Positions 36,228 to 46,000 of a DNA stretch of 64,000 bases are shown in pieces (position 1 is the first letter of the stretch; each line of letters opens with the position of its first letter). The stretch is from the NCBI RefSeq assembly GCF_019219075.1, contig NZ_JAHUWJ010000004.1, positions 310,001 to 374,000 of the forward strand. Reading direction: 5' to 3'. This DNA comes from Chitinophaga sp. sic0106. Lineage in GTDB: Bacteria > Bacteroidota > Bacteroidia > Chitinophagales > Chitinophagaceae. The position numbers and the translations under genes are program-made. The notes below the pieces were generated by a model that was given only the letters and a program-made list of their open reading frames with translations, did no database searches and was not told the DNA's origin.

Positions 36228-37844
36228 ATGAACATGAAGCCTCGCTATATATTATTATCCGCTTTGCTGAGCACAGGTTTATTTTCCTGCAGTAAATTCC
36301 TGGACCGGCCACCGTTAGATGAATACTCTGATGCTACTTACTGGACCACGGAACAGGACGCCGTGCGGTTTGCCTCACGCATATACGAATTTATGCCCAG
36401 CGCCGACTTTTTCATTTGCTATGAAGGCATGAGTGACAATGCATTGTCCAAAACGGCTTCCTGGGGTAATACCCTGCGTAATGCGCAGTTGATTGGCAAC
36501 AGCACTTTTGTGGCCACCACCGGCAACCTGGGCGATGAATGGCGTTATGATCAGATCCGCCACTGCCTGGAGTTTCTGGCTAATGTGGACAAGGTGCCGG
36601 ATATAAATCAGGACTTAAAGAAAAGGCTGATAGCAGAAGTAAAAGTTTGCCTGGCCTACCGTTACTATATGATGACCACGCTGTTTGGTGATGTACCGTT
36701 GGTGACAAAGGTATTCAGCACACCAGCTGCCTCCGATGTACCGCAGGATAAAAAAGCGGTGGTGCTGGCCCAGGTGCTCCAGTGGCTGGATGAAGCGGCG
36801 CCGGACCTACCTGCTACCTATTCCGGTGATGACAAGGGCCGGTTTACAACCGGTGCAGCTACTGCGCTGAAAGCGCGGGTACTGCTCTACAACGGTGACA
36901 ATGCCGGTGCAGCTAAGGCCGCGCAGGTGGTGATGAGTAGCGGCACTTATTCCCTTTATCCTGATTACTACTATTTGTTTCAGCAGGAGGGCGATTATTC
37001 TTCCGAAAGCATCATGAGTTATATTCATGTTAAGGAGATAAAAGCCAACGGCCTGCGTGATATCACGGGGGTGAACAGTGTATCAGGGGGCACATTGTAT
37101 CTGAATCCGTTGCCATCTCTGGTAGATGATTATGAAAGCGCGGCAGGATATTACCCGTACACCAATGATCCCGCTTATGATGTACATGCACCATGGAAAG
37201 GACGCGATCCGCGCCTGGCGGCTACCGTCTACTATCCTGGCAGCACGCTGGCTAATGGAAAAATGTATGATCCGCTGAACAACAACCTCGATAAAATCGG
37301 TGGTGATAAAGCAACTTACTCCGGTTACGCCTTTAAGAAAATGTTTGATAAAACAGAGCTGGAGGTGCGTGACAACGGTGGTAACGACTGGCATATCCTG
37401 CGTTATGCCGAAGTGCTGCTCACCTTTGCAGAAGCCGAAAACGAGGTAGCTGGTCCTACTGCCGCCGTAGTGGACGCCATTGATCAGATCCGCCGCAGGG
37501 CGGGTATGCCAACGGTAGCGGCTACGTTTGCCCTGAACGGATGGGCGCTGGATCAGGCGACCATGCGCACTTTCATTCGCCATGAGCGCAGGATTGAGCT
37601 TGCCGGCGAAGGGCATCGTTACTTCGATATACTCCGTTGGAAAGAAGGAAAAACATTGCTTAACGGTCCCGTATACACGCTGGATGCCAGCGCGGGGCTG
37701 AGCGACATTCCAGGCAATAATAAGTTTACCAAAACCAAGTTGGAAGACAGGTATTTCAACAACGACAAATTTTATGTATGGCCTGTACCGCAGAGCATAC
37801 TGGACGGCAGTCGTCAACTGCAACAGCAATCCGCATGGAAATAA
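36228..37844 (+). CDS. susD: SusD/RagB family surface glycan-binding lipoprotein
   Basis: A 538-residue lipoprotein (lipobox LFSC, Cys21). SusD family marks: SKFLDRPPLDEYSDATYWTT, the TPR-like helices, and the C-terminal RHERRIELAGEGHRYFDILRWKEG. It caps the SusC barrel and binds the incoming glycan. It begins four bases after the susC stop, and its end overlaps the fucosidase gene by ten bases. Confidence 0.94.
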   Translation: MNMKPRYILLSALLSTGLFSCSKFLDRPPLDEYSDATYWTTEQDAVRFASRIYEFMPSADFFICYEGMSDNALSKTASWGNTLRNAQLIGNSTFVATTGNLGDEWRYDQIRHCLEFLANVDKVPDINQDLKKRLIAEVKVCLAYRYYMMTTLFGDVPLVTKVFSTPAASDVPQDKKAVVLAQVLQWLDEAAPDLPATYSGDDKGRFTTGAATALKARVLLYNGDNAGAAKAAQVVMSSGTYSLYPDYYYLFQQEGDYSSESIMSYIHVKEIKANGLRDITGVNSVSGGTLYLNPLPSLVDDYESAAGYYPYTNDPAYDVHAPWKGRDPRLAATVYYPGSTLANGKMYDPLNNNLDKIGGDKATYSGYAFKKMFDKTELEVRDNGGNDWHILRYAEVLLTFAEAENEVAGPTAAVVDAIDQIRRRAGMPTVAATFALNGWALDQATMRTFIRHERRIELAGEGHRYFDILRWKEGKTLLNGPVYTLDASAGLSDIPGNNKFTKTKLEDRYFNNDKFYVWPVPQSILDGSRQLQQQSAWK

Positions 37845-39268
37845 TCAACAAAACCAATAAACCGACAATCGTGAAACTGACCCGTATTATCAGCGCACTG
37901 TGTCTGCTGCCATTGCTGGCGGCAGGCCCGGTGCTGGCACAACAGCAACCGACCCTGCACGAGCGGCAGCAACAATTTACTGACCTGCGCTTTGGCATGT
38001 TTATTCACTTTAACATCCCTACGTTCATGGAGGACGACTGGGCAGACCCGGATGCATCACCGGCGATTTTCAATCCGCGCAAGCTGGATTGCCGCCAGTG
38101 GGCGGATGCTGCCGCGGCTGCCAACATGAGCTATGGCTGCCTTACTACCAAACATCACAGTGGCTTTGCCATTTGGGACACTAAAACCACGGATTACAAT
38201 GTGATGAATAGTCCGCTGAAACGTGATGTGGTGCGTGAGTATGTGAATGCTTTCCGCGCCAAAGGCCTGAAGGTAATGTTATACTTCTCTATCCTGGATA
38301 CCCATCACAAAATACGTCCCGGTCATATTACGCCGCAGCATATTGCGATGATAAAGGCGCAGCTGACGGAGTTGCTTACTAACTATGGCGCTATTGATGC
38401 CCTGATCATTGATGGCTGGGATGCACCATGGAGCCGTATTTCCTATGAGGATGTTCCTTTTGGGGAGATTTATGGGCTTATCAAGCAACTGCAGCCGGGC
38501 TGCCTGGTGATGGACCTGAACGCGGCCAAATATCCTGCGGAGGCGCTATTTTATACCGATATCAAATCGTATGAGCAAGGTGCTGGCCAGCATATTTCCA
38601 CGAGCACCAACCGTTTGCCGGCGCTGGCTTGTTTACCGTTGCAGCAGAACTGGTTTTACAAAACCGGCTTTGCGAGTACTCCGGTAAAAGACCCGGCAAA
38701 ACTGGTAAACGATATTATCGTGCCTTACAACAAGGCCTGGTGTAATTTCATTTTGAATGTGGCGCCTAACCGCGACGGACTGTTTGATGCCAATGCCCTG
38801 GCGGCACTAAAAGCCATTGGTCAGCAATGGAAAAATGAAGGTCCGGTGGCTCCTCTGCCTGCCAATGAAGCACCCATCATTGCGGAAAACATTGCCAAGC
38901 ATCAGCCGGCCAATGGCAGCTGGAGCAATGATATGAACATCATGGATTTTGGTAATGATGACCGGTTTGGCAGCACCTGGCAGTCGAACCCTGCGGTGAA
39001 GCAGCCATGGTATGAGGTTGCATTTACTAAGGAGCGTGCTTTTAACATGATTACAATTACAGAGGATAAGCAACGCATCACCTCTTACCACCTGGAATAC
39101 AACGAAAACGGCGTTTGGAAGCCGATTCCGGGTAAAGGCACGGATGCCGGCCGGGTGAAGATTCACCGTTTTGCGAGGGTGTGGGGTAATAAAGTAAGGA
39201 TAGTGATGGATAGTTTTAGTGAGGCGCCGGCGATTGCAGAGTTTGGGGTGTATGATGAGAAGCGGTAA
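37835..39268 (+). CDS. Secreted GH29 alpha-L-fucosidase with C-terminal discoidin-like domain
   Basis: A 477-residue exported enzyme. The GH29 barrel shows LRFGMFIHFNIPTFMEDDWA, TTKHHSGFAIWDTKTTDYNV and the nucleophile Asp193 in IDALIIDGWDAPW. The last 130 residues (SWSNDMNIMDFGNDDRFGST, then WYEVAFTKERAFNMITI) look like an F5/8-type carbohydrate-binding domain. The ATG at 37835 overlaps susD by ten bases; a GTG at 37871 would give a shorter, cleaner signal peptide and is an alternative start. It is the only glycosidase in this SusCD operon, so the imported glycan probably carries terminal alpha-L-fucose. Confidence 0.88.
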   Translation: MEIINKTNKPTIVKLTRIISALCLLPLLAAGPVLAQQQPTLHERQQQFTDLRFGMFIHFNIPTFMEDDWADPDASPAIFNPRKLDCRQWADAAAAANMSYGCLTTKHHSGFAIWDTKTTDYNVMNSPLKRDVVREYVNAFRAKGLKVMLYFSILDTHHKIRPGHITPQHIAMIKAQLTELLTNYGAIDALIIDGWDAPWSRISYEDVPFGEIYGLIKQLQPGCLVMDLNAAKYPAEALFYTDIKSYEQGAGQHISTSTNRLPALACLPLQQNWFYKTGFASTPVKDPAKLVNDIIVPYNKAWCNFILNVAPNRDGLFDANALAALKAIGQQWKNEGPVAPLPANEAPIIAENIAKHQPANGSWSNDMNIMDFGNDDRFGSTWQSNPAVKQPWYEVAFTKERAFNMITITEDKQRITSYHLEYNENGVWKPIPGKGTDAGRVKIHRFARVWGNKVRIVMDSFSEAPAIAEFGVYDEKR

Positions 39269-39288
39269 GTTTTTCCTGCTAGTTTTTT

Positions 39289-39457
39289 ACTAAACAAAAG
39301 AGGATGTATCAAAAGAAAACGAACGTCCTGAGAATTACCTAAACAACTGCCTGACTCCAGCAGGTACCCGAATAAAAAGTGGGTGTATCAGACTTTTGAT
39401 ACACCCACTTTTGTTTAGTAAGTTCAACCGCCACCGGCGGTTGAACTTACTAAACAA
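39289..39457. repeat. Nested inverted repeats and paired hairpins between convergent genes
   Basis: An imperfect 27-base inverted repeat (39289-39315 with 39393-39419; two mismatches) spans about 130 bases and has the shape of a small repeat element. Within and after it are two abutting hairpins: 39375-39390 / 39397-39412, and a perfect 22-bp stem 39411-39432 / 39436-39457 with an ACC loop. The set lies between the GH29 stop (39268) and the lipoprotein stop (39462), where a bidirectional terminator is expected. Confidence 0.7.
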
Positions 39458-39461
39458 GTGA

Positions 39462-40538
39462 TTAGTTTTTGGACAGCTCCACATCCTTGGAAGCACCGTC
39501 CTGGCCGATCACTGCAAACGTCATCAGCACGGTACCGGCAGGTGCGGTGAGTGGGTTACCTTGCCTTACACTCTTAATCTTTACCAGTTTGGCATTTTTG
39601 AATACATCCGGAGCCTTGTCGGCATCCAGGCCATTAGGTACAAACCCGAAACCAAAGCCCTCCGGCTGGATGAAGCCCTGGTTAAAAGATTTGTAGAAGT
39701 AGTGCAGGACTGAGTTGTAGCCTGCCGGAATCGCTATTACATTGCCGCCCGTTTTCATGGTCACCTTCGCTTTGCTGGGGTTGATAGTCATGAGAATGGT
39801 AGATGCGTAGGCAAAGAAAGTCGGATCGTCGTGTGTGCGTAATAGTTGGCTCACTTTGTTGGCACTATTCGAATAGTAACCGGTTAACTCGACCGTATCT
39901 TTACTGTAACGCATTAAACGGAAATCGAAATCAAGCCAGCCATATTCCTTTAGTAGCGACATCAACGGGCTGTTGTGGAAGGTGAGACTGAGCTGAATAG
40001 GCCCGTTTGTATTAAATGCCCCTCCGACTTCTTCTTCGTAAATGGTTTGTGAGCCAAAGTTCTGGTAGTTAGGCAACAATGACAGGACCGCATTTTTAAA
40101 AGAGAGGTTAGCCGGATCATCAAGAATCTGACGGATCTGGTAGTCTGAATACGGGCGAAGGATGTTGATGAGCTGTAATGCCAGCGATGATTCACTGGTA
40201 GTCAGTGTAGCGGATGCACGCAGTCGTGTCAGGTCGCTAATGATACCATTATTATCGATGGAATAGATGCTGGTAGTCGAGTCTTTCCCAAACTGCAATA
40301 ACAGTCCCGGAAACTTATTATTGGTAAAGCTCGTTTCCATGGCCCATGCCCACATGGAGGTTTCGTCGTCCGTGAGGTTTTTGAAAGCATCGGACTTATC
40401 TTTCTCAAATGAATTGGTATTACCCGGGGGGCGACTAAAATCATCCCCTTTTTCGCAGGATACGGTAGCCAATCCCAGGATGACTACAGCGGCGAATACC
40501 AGCTTGTTTGTATGAATTATTTTATGGAGCGTATTCAT
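39462..40538 (-). CDS. SusCD-associated lipoprotein, possibly DUF4302
   Basis: A 358-residue lipoprotein (lipobox TVSC, Cys28). The mature part starts with EKGDDFSRPPGNTN and contains DDETSMWAWAMETSFTNNKF, then alternating beta strands, ending in a small beta domain (AGTVLMTFAVIG). In Bacteroidota, DUF4302 lipoproteins usually follow a SusCD pair and a Peptidase_Mx1-type lipoprotein in this order, which is the main reason for the label. The sequence match itself is weak. It is the last gene of the 46438-39462 operon, 25 bases after the peptidase gene. Confidence 0.6.
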   Translation of the reverse strand: MNTLHKIIHTNKLVFAAVVILGLATVSCEKGDDFSRPPGNTNSFEKDKSDAFKNLTDDETSMWAWAMETSFTNNKFPGLLLQFGKDSTTSIYSIDNNGIISDLTRLRASATLTTSESSLALQLINILRPYSDYQIRQILDDPANLSFKNAVLSLLPNYQNFGSQTIYEEEVGGAFNTNGPIQLSLTFHNSPLMSLLKEYGWLDFDFRLMRYSKDTVELTGYYSNSANKVSQLLRTHDDPTFFAYASTILMTINPSKAKVTMKTGGNVIAIPAGYNSVLHYFYKSFNQGFIQPEGFGFGFVPNGLDADKAPDVFKNAKLVKIKSVRQGNPLTAPAGTVLMTFAVIGQDGASKDVELSKN

Positions 40539-40563
40539 AAAAATCAGAATTGAAGGTGAATGC

Positions 40564-41517
40564 TTATTGCTCATACTTCCTTTTCAGGGCGATCAGTTCA
40601 TCTATTACCGACTGCTGTTGCAGGTAGTCTCTCAATTTGGTGATAGGAATGCCCAGTTTTGTGAAGTAGGCGGTCACCAGTTGATATTTAGCCTTGGTAG
40701 CATCATTGGTGAGATAATAGTCATTTATCTCCGCGTCGGAAAGCCAGATGATTGTCTGTACATAGGTGGCAAAATCCTCATGTTCATTTTGCATACCGTA
40801 AGGGATGAAAAAGCCTTTAGAAATAGCTTCTGCATAACTTACACGCAGATACTGGTTGGAACCTCTGAGGTAGTTTGTTTTAGCGGGCTTTTCGAAACCA
40901 ACAGGAATTTGGTGCTTGCTATCCAGGAAGTGTGTGTATTCATGGTATACAAACCCGATCAGGCCTGCATCATCCGGAAAGCTGGTGGGTGCGGCATTAT
41001 AAATGGCATCCAGGAAGTCATCGTCGGAAGTGGCGCTTTTGGTACGGAGTAGTTCCCCGAAAGGTGTTAGTCCACCCAGGGTAAGCCTGTTAGGCTGAAT
41101 ATTCCCCGCTTGTCCGGCGGTGGACTCACCAAAGCTTTCGGCGCCACCATAGTTCAGTCCATTACCGATCAGCAACAGGCGTACCGGCGTTTCTTTATCT
41201 GTTGTATGCGCAGCGCCACTCACAGCATCCATGGCTTTAAAGTAGATGATATCCAGCAGCTCCAGGTAGGGCAGCACGTCTTCTACCTTTGCGGGATTGG
41301 CTACCACATTGGCTGCGTAGGCATAGCGATTCCACTGGTATTCCACAATAATACCGTACTTATCAAAAATTTCTTTTTGTTTCTGCCCCAATGGCGTACG
41401 GGTATCGAAGGTAGGCGCAGGGTCTACTTCCGCCGTGAGCGCAGCCTCTTTTTTACAGGCTGCCAGCAACAGGATCATAGTTACCAGCAAGCAAAGACTA
41501 CTAATTTTATATCTCAT
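40564..41517 (-). CDS. SusCD-associated zinc metallopeptidase lipoprotein (Peptidase_Mx1-like)
   Basis: A 317-residue lipoprotein (lipobox LAAC, Cys21) with a zincin active site: His192-Glu193-Tyr-Thr-His196 in VYHEYTHFLD, and a downstream NEHEDFATYV in which Glu247 is a good third ligand. The start (EKEIFDKYGIIVEYQWNRY-like) and layout match the putative zinc-binding metallopeptidase family of SusCD loci. It probably clips peptides at the cell surface before SusCD uptake. It lies 28 bases after susD and 25 before the next lipoprotein. Confidence 0.85.
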   Translation of the reverse strand: MRYKISSLCLLVTMILLLAACKKEAALTAEVDPAPTFDTRTPLGQKQKEIFDKYGIIVEYQWNRYAYAANVVANPAKVEDVLPYLELLDIIYFKAMDAVSGAAHTTDKETPVRLLLIGNGLNYGGAESFGESTAGQAGNIQPNRLTLGGLTPFGELLRTKSATSDDDFLDAIYNAAPTSFPDDAGLIGFVYHEYTHFLDSKHQIPVGFEKPAKTNYLRGSNQYLRVSYAEAISKGFFIPYGMQNEHEDFATYVQTIIWLSDAEINDYYLTNDATKAKYQLVTAYFTKLGIPITKLRDYLQQQSVIDELIALKRKYEQ

Positions 41518-41545
41518 AAGAAATAATTTTTTAAGTCAATAATAG

Positions 41546-43015
41546 TTACAGGCCAGGATTACGGGTAACCTCTTCCAATGGCAGCTGAATTACATAATCT
41601 TCAGGTTTGGTACCATCAATTGCGTAAGTACCGGTGCGGCCCTTATGCGAAACCGGGATATTATGCCGGCGCATATCAAACCAACGGTTTCCCTCACTGG
41701 AAAAGCGTATGCGCTTGATCAGCAGCAGCATATTGATGGCTGCGTTACGGGTGGTGAGAGTTGGCAACTGACTTATTTTTGTATTGGCAGCTGCTGTACT
41801 AAACGTTTGGTTATTGATCAGCAGTGTCAGGTCCGCAGTAGCCTGGGGTGTAATTCCCTGGGCTTTTTCGATTTCCGCCTCTGCCCTGTTAAAGAGTACT
41901 TCATCGATGGTGAGTATTGGCATGTTACCATTTCTGGTGGCTGTAGGTTGAAACAGCATCAGCTTTTGAGGCACATAGTCGCTCATTAACGCACTCGTTT
42001 GAATAATGTAATTATTACTAGGATCTGCGCCCTGATCTCTTAACATCTGCACCGCAGGATAAGGGAACATGCCCATCCAGAAGTAAGCCAGCAATTGATA
42101 GGTATTATTCCCCATCAGGATGTAGGATGGGTTGGACGGGTTGAAATATGCGGTGGAATATTGCTGATAATCAGTAATAGTGGTTCTGAGCGTCTTAATA
42201 TTTAATGGAGCGGTACGGCGACTCAGTACATTATTGGCATACTTGATACAATTATCCCAGTCTTTCTTATTGAGATAAACCCTGGAGAGCAAAGCTTCCA
42301 CGGCATCTAACCCGAAATTAAACTGTGGATTCTTGGCTGGTACGTTTTCAACCAGTGTCACTGCTTCCAACAGATCCTTCAATATCTCATCATAGATTTT
42401 TTGTACACTTTCCTGCTTGTATCCCACAACAGGTTCACCACTATAAGCGGGTACAAAAGGAATACCTACGTCACTGGCGGCGGTTGCAGGATTATATTGT
42501 TTTGCAAAGAGATTCACTACCATAAAATTGCAATAGGCTTTTATAGCGAGTGCTTTCCCACGGATTACCCTGGCTCTCGTTTCCTCCTCCTTGTTAGCCG
42601 GCGTATAGGCTTTCACTTTATCGATGATCAGCAGGGAGTTTGTGATGGAGTTATAATAGCGCCTGCAAGCTGTCACTGGGTTGAATCCTGAAGACAGGAA
42701 GCGTGTGGCTGGCAATGATTGCTTGCAAATAGCAAACTCAAATAGTGGCATCATTTGATTCACGGCGTCTTCCACATTATGGCCGGCCAGGTCTCTGAAA
42801 ATATAATCATCACTCATTATATCCGTAAAATGATAATCAGAGTAAGGATGTATTTGGTTGAGTGTTTCATCCATATCATCCAGCGACACGATCAGCGTGC
42901 GGTTATCTACCGGTTCCTCGAGGAATTTGGTACAGGACAATTGGGTGAGTGTGAGTACCAAAGTTACTGCCAGTATGGATCTGGAAACTCCTTTGTTTTT
43001 ATATCTTTTAAACAT
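41546..43015 (-). CDS. susD: SusD/RagB family surface-binding lipoprotein
   Basis: A 489-residue lipoprotein (lipobox QLSC, Cys28; CTKFLEEPVDNRTLIV follows). SusD family features include the TPR helices, KALAIKAYCNFMVVNLFAKQYNP and a C-terminal LLIKRIRFSSEGNRWFDMRRH. The ATG at 43015 is used because the upstream codon at 43024 is TTG. It follows its SusC partner by 33 bases and is followed by two lipoproteins in the same operon. Confidence 0.93.
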   Translation of the reverse strand: MFKRYKNKGVSRSILAVTLVLTLTQLSCTKFLEEPVDNRTLIVSLDDMDETLNQIHPYSDYHFTDIMSDDYIFRDLAGHNVEDAVNQMMPLFEFAICKQSLPATRFLSSGFNPVTACRRYYNSITNSLLIIDKVKAYTPANKEEETRARVIRGKALAIKAYCNFMVVNLFAKQYNPATAASDVGIPFVPAYSGEPVVGYKQESVQKIYDEILKDLLEAVTLVENVPAKNPQFNFGLDAVEALLSRVYLNKKDWDNCIKYANNVLSRRTAPLNIKTLRTTITDYQQYSTAYFNPSNPSYILMGNNTYQLLAYFWMGMFPYPAVQMLRDQGADPSNNYIIQTSALMSDYVPQKLMLFQPTATRNGNMPILTIDEVLFNRAEAEIEKAQGITPQATADLTLLINNQTFSTAAANTKISQLPTLTTRNAAINMLLLIKRIRFSSEGNRWFDMRRHNIPVSHKGRTGTYAIDGTKPEDYVIQLPLEEVTRNPGL

Positions 43016-43048
43016 ATAGTTCAATTTAATTCAGGAAATCAGACCAGC

Positions 43049-46000
43049 CTAGAAGCCGGCAGACAGGCTGAGGGTGAATGATTTTACCGGCGGCATATTC
43101 ATACCCGTTAGTACTGTTTCAGGATCCACGCCATTAAATTTGCCAGATGCAAATACAGCCAGGTTAGATGCTTCCAGGCCTGCGGTCAGGTTTTGCATTT
43201 TCAACGAGCGGGCAAACTTAGCAAAGTTGTATTGCAGCATGATATTGCGTAGGCGCAGGAAAGAAGCATTGATGGTGCGAATATCAGAACGATTGTATAT
43301 GCCGAAAACTGACTCATCGAAGAAACCCAGATTGATATAGTCGTCCATATCTTCTCTCACCAAAAGCCTTGGAATTTTGGTAAATTGCTCATCACCTTTA
43401 GAACGCCATCTATAGGCGAAGTCACCCACCTGATTTTTGTCATCACGATACAGGGAATTGAGTGTTCCTCCTTTATAGTATTCCGCTTTACGCACCACAT
43501 TTCCTGTATTAAACACAAACGATACCCCCAGCGTCCAGTTTTTATAATTGAAGTTAGACGTAAACCCGCCGGAGTACATAGGATCTCTGCTACCCAGGTA
43601 TACAATGTTAGATAAATCTCTGCTGGCATTAGGGAATCCATACACTTTACCACCTTTGGCATCGTAATAGGTAGCTAGGCCCTGGTCATTTAAGCCGGCA
43701 AATTTGAAACCATACAACCCCGTAAGCGGCATTCCCTGGCGCGGGAAACCATCAGAGGCGGTGGCGTCAAATATAGAGGGGTTGTTACCCTGATAGTCGG
43801 ACAGCACTTCATTCTTATTATACCCAACATTTACCATACCTGACCATTTAAACTCTCCTACAACCTTTATTGGCCGGATATTCAGAGAGGCTTCATAGCC
43901 GCGGTTTCTCATATCGGCCCAGTTAAACAATTTAGTCAGATAACCGGATGAAGATTGTACCTGTCTGTATCCTACGAGGTCAAAATTTTTGCGGTTGTAA
44001 TAGTTTACCGTAAAATCCAGCCTGTCAAACAGCGTAAAATCAATACCCGTACTGAACATGTATTCTTTCTCGAATTCCAGAGAAGCATTTTCAGATTCCA
44101 CAATATTTACACCTGATACGTTGTATTCGGGGAAGGAAGGACGAATAATTGGTTGATTGTAGGCTACCATTTCAGGACCTCTGTATCCCGCATTTCCTCT
44201 TAAGCCATAGGATATACGCAGTTTACCGCCGGAGATTACATTTTCTGCCGCCTTCATAAACTGCTCTTCCGTAAAGTTCCAGGCACCACCTACAGCCCAT
44301 GTAGGCAAAAAGCGGTTACGGGAAGCTCTTCCTGATATGTTTGTGGCATCGTTTCTAAGAGATGCGTCCAGTACATATTTGCCCATGTAGTTATAGGACA
44401 GACTGGAATAATAGGAAACGGCATTTCTGGTAAAATCGTTGATGTAACTGGATGCGCCCTGCAGCAGGTTTCTACCATTATACATCACCTTTTCATCATC
44501 AAACAGACTGGTGCTTAGCAACAGGCGATCGTATGCCAGTGGTGCAGCTGCAAATTGGTCACTGCCTTCCATGTAGCCATAGTTGCGGCGGAAGTTGGCC
44601 GATTGTTTATTCTGCGTTACTTCCATCCCACCCATCAGGGCCAGCTTATGTTTTTTAGTTTCAAAGGCGATCCAATCCAGCTGACCACGGAGGGTGAAAT
44701 ACCGGGAGGATACATCTTCCCTGTCTAGGATACCACCTTCCGGTAACACTGACTGCGGCAGCTCATACGAAGGTGAGCCCGGGCGCTTGTATAAGCGCTC
44801 GTTGGCTTCGAGTATACGGAAAGCATCTGCCTTATACTGGCCTGCATAGTTGGAATTTGCCGTCTGAATTTCGTTGATGGTAGAGTTAGAGAAGCGAATA
44901 TTACCCAGCGCGGTAGCTTTCAGTTTAGGCGTAATATTATAGGTGAGATTCAGCTGCGTCGCGAAATCGTTGTTCTCCAGTTTTATATAGTTGGTATTGA
45001 TTTCATTGATAATATTGAAATTAGCATACCCTTTCTTGTACCATTCGAATTCCCCATTGTCGTCGTATGGCCGTGCTGCGCGGCTGGCGTCACGGGCATA
45101 GATGAAGGGGTTCACTTCTGTTCCAGGCTGGCGCTGATCTCTGTAGGCATACTTCAGCATTAGTTCCGCCTGAAACTTTTTCGTCACCTGCCATCCGTTT
45201 ACGAGGTTGGCGGTGTAACGCTTTGCGTATTCACCAATTGTTTTTCCGGGATCATTATAATAGCTAAGAGAAAGGCGGGTGGATGTTTTTTTGGTTCCAC
45301 CGCTTACACTTACTGCATGTTGCTGGGTCAAACTATTTTTATAAAGTACATCGAACCAGTCTGTATTTACCAGTTTGATATCCCGTATTTTCTGACGTAA
45401 TTGCTCCTCCGTGATTTCATTGCGGTTATATTGATCCTGCAGCTTTGCGTACGGGCCGGTAGTGGCAGCAGCAAAGTTCTGGATATAGGAATCATAAACG
45501 GTGAACATTTCCTGGTTGAGCTCTACCTGGTCTTTGGAGTTGAGTACATCAAAATCCTGGATAGAGGGTTTCAGGGACAGTGTTCCGTTGAAAGTATAGT
45601 TTACGCGCAGCGGTGCACTTTTCTGGGCGCGTTTGGTATTAATAACGATTACGCCGTTTACCGCCCGGGTACCGTACATAGCGGTAGCGGTAGCGTCTTT
45701 CAGTACAGTTATATCCTCAATATCATCCGGGTTTACGTTAGCCAGGGCGCTGGCCAGGAGGTTACGGGCGTTACCTGCGTAAAGTTCCGAAGGAACGATG
45801 TTCAAAGGCGCATCCAGCGGCACCCCATCGAGTACCCATAGTGGCTCGTTGATACCGGAAATAGAGGCACTACCCCTTACACGGATTTTAGGTGCCGTAC
45901 CAAATACAGAGGAGGTGTTAACGATGGCCACCCCTGCTACCTGACCCTGCAACATTTTATCCAGGGTACCAATGCTGGGCACCTGAATGTCTTTCACCTT

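Noticed and set aside
39289..39419. Inverted repeat that could be the ends of an insertion sequence
   Set aside because: The 77 bases between the arms are far too short for a transposase and no target-site duplication is clear. Kept as a repeat or terminator only.
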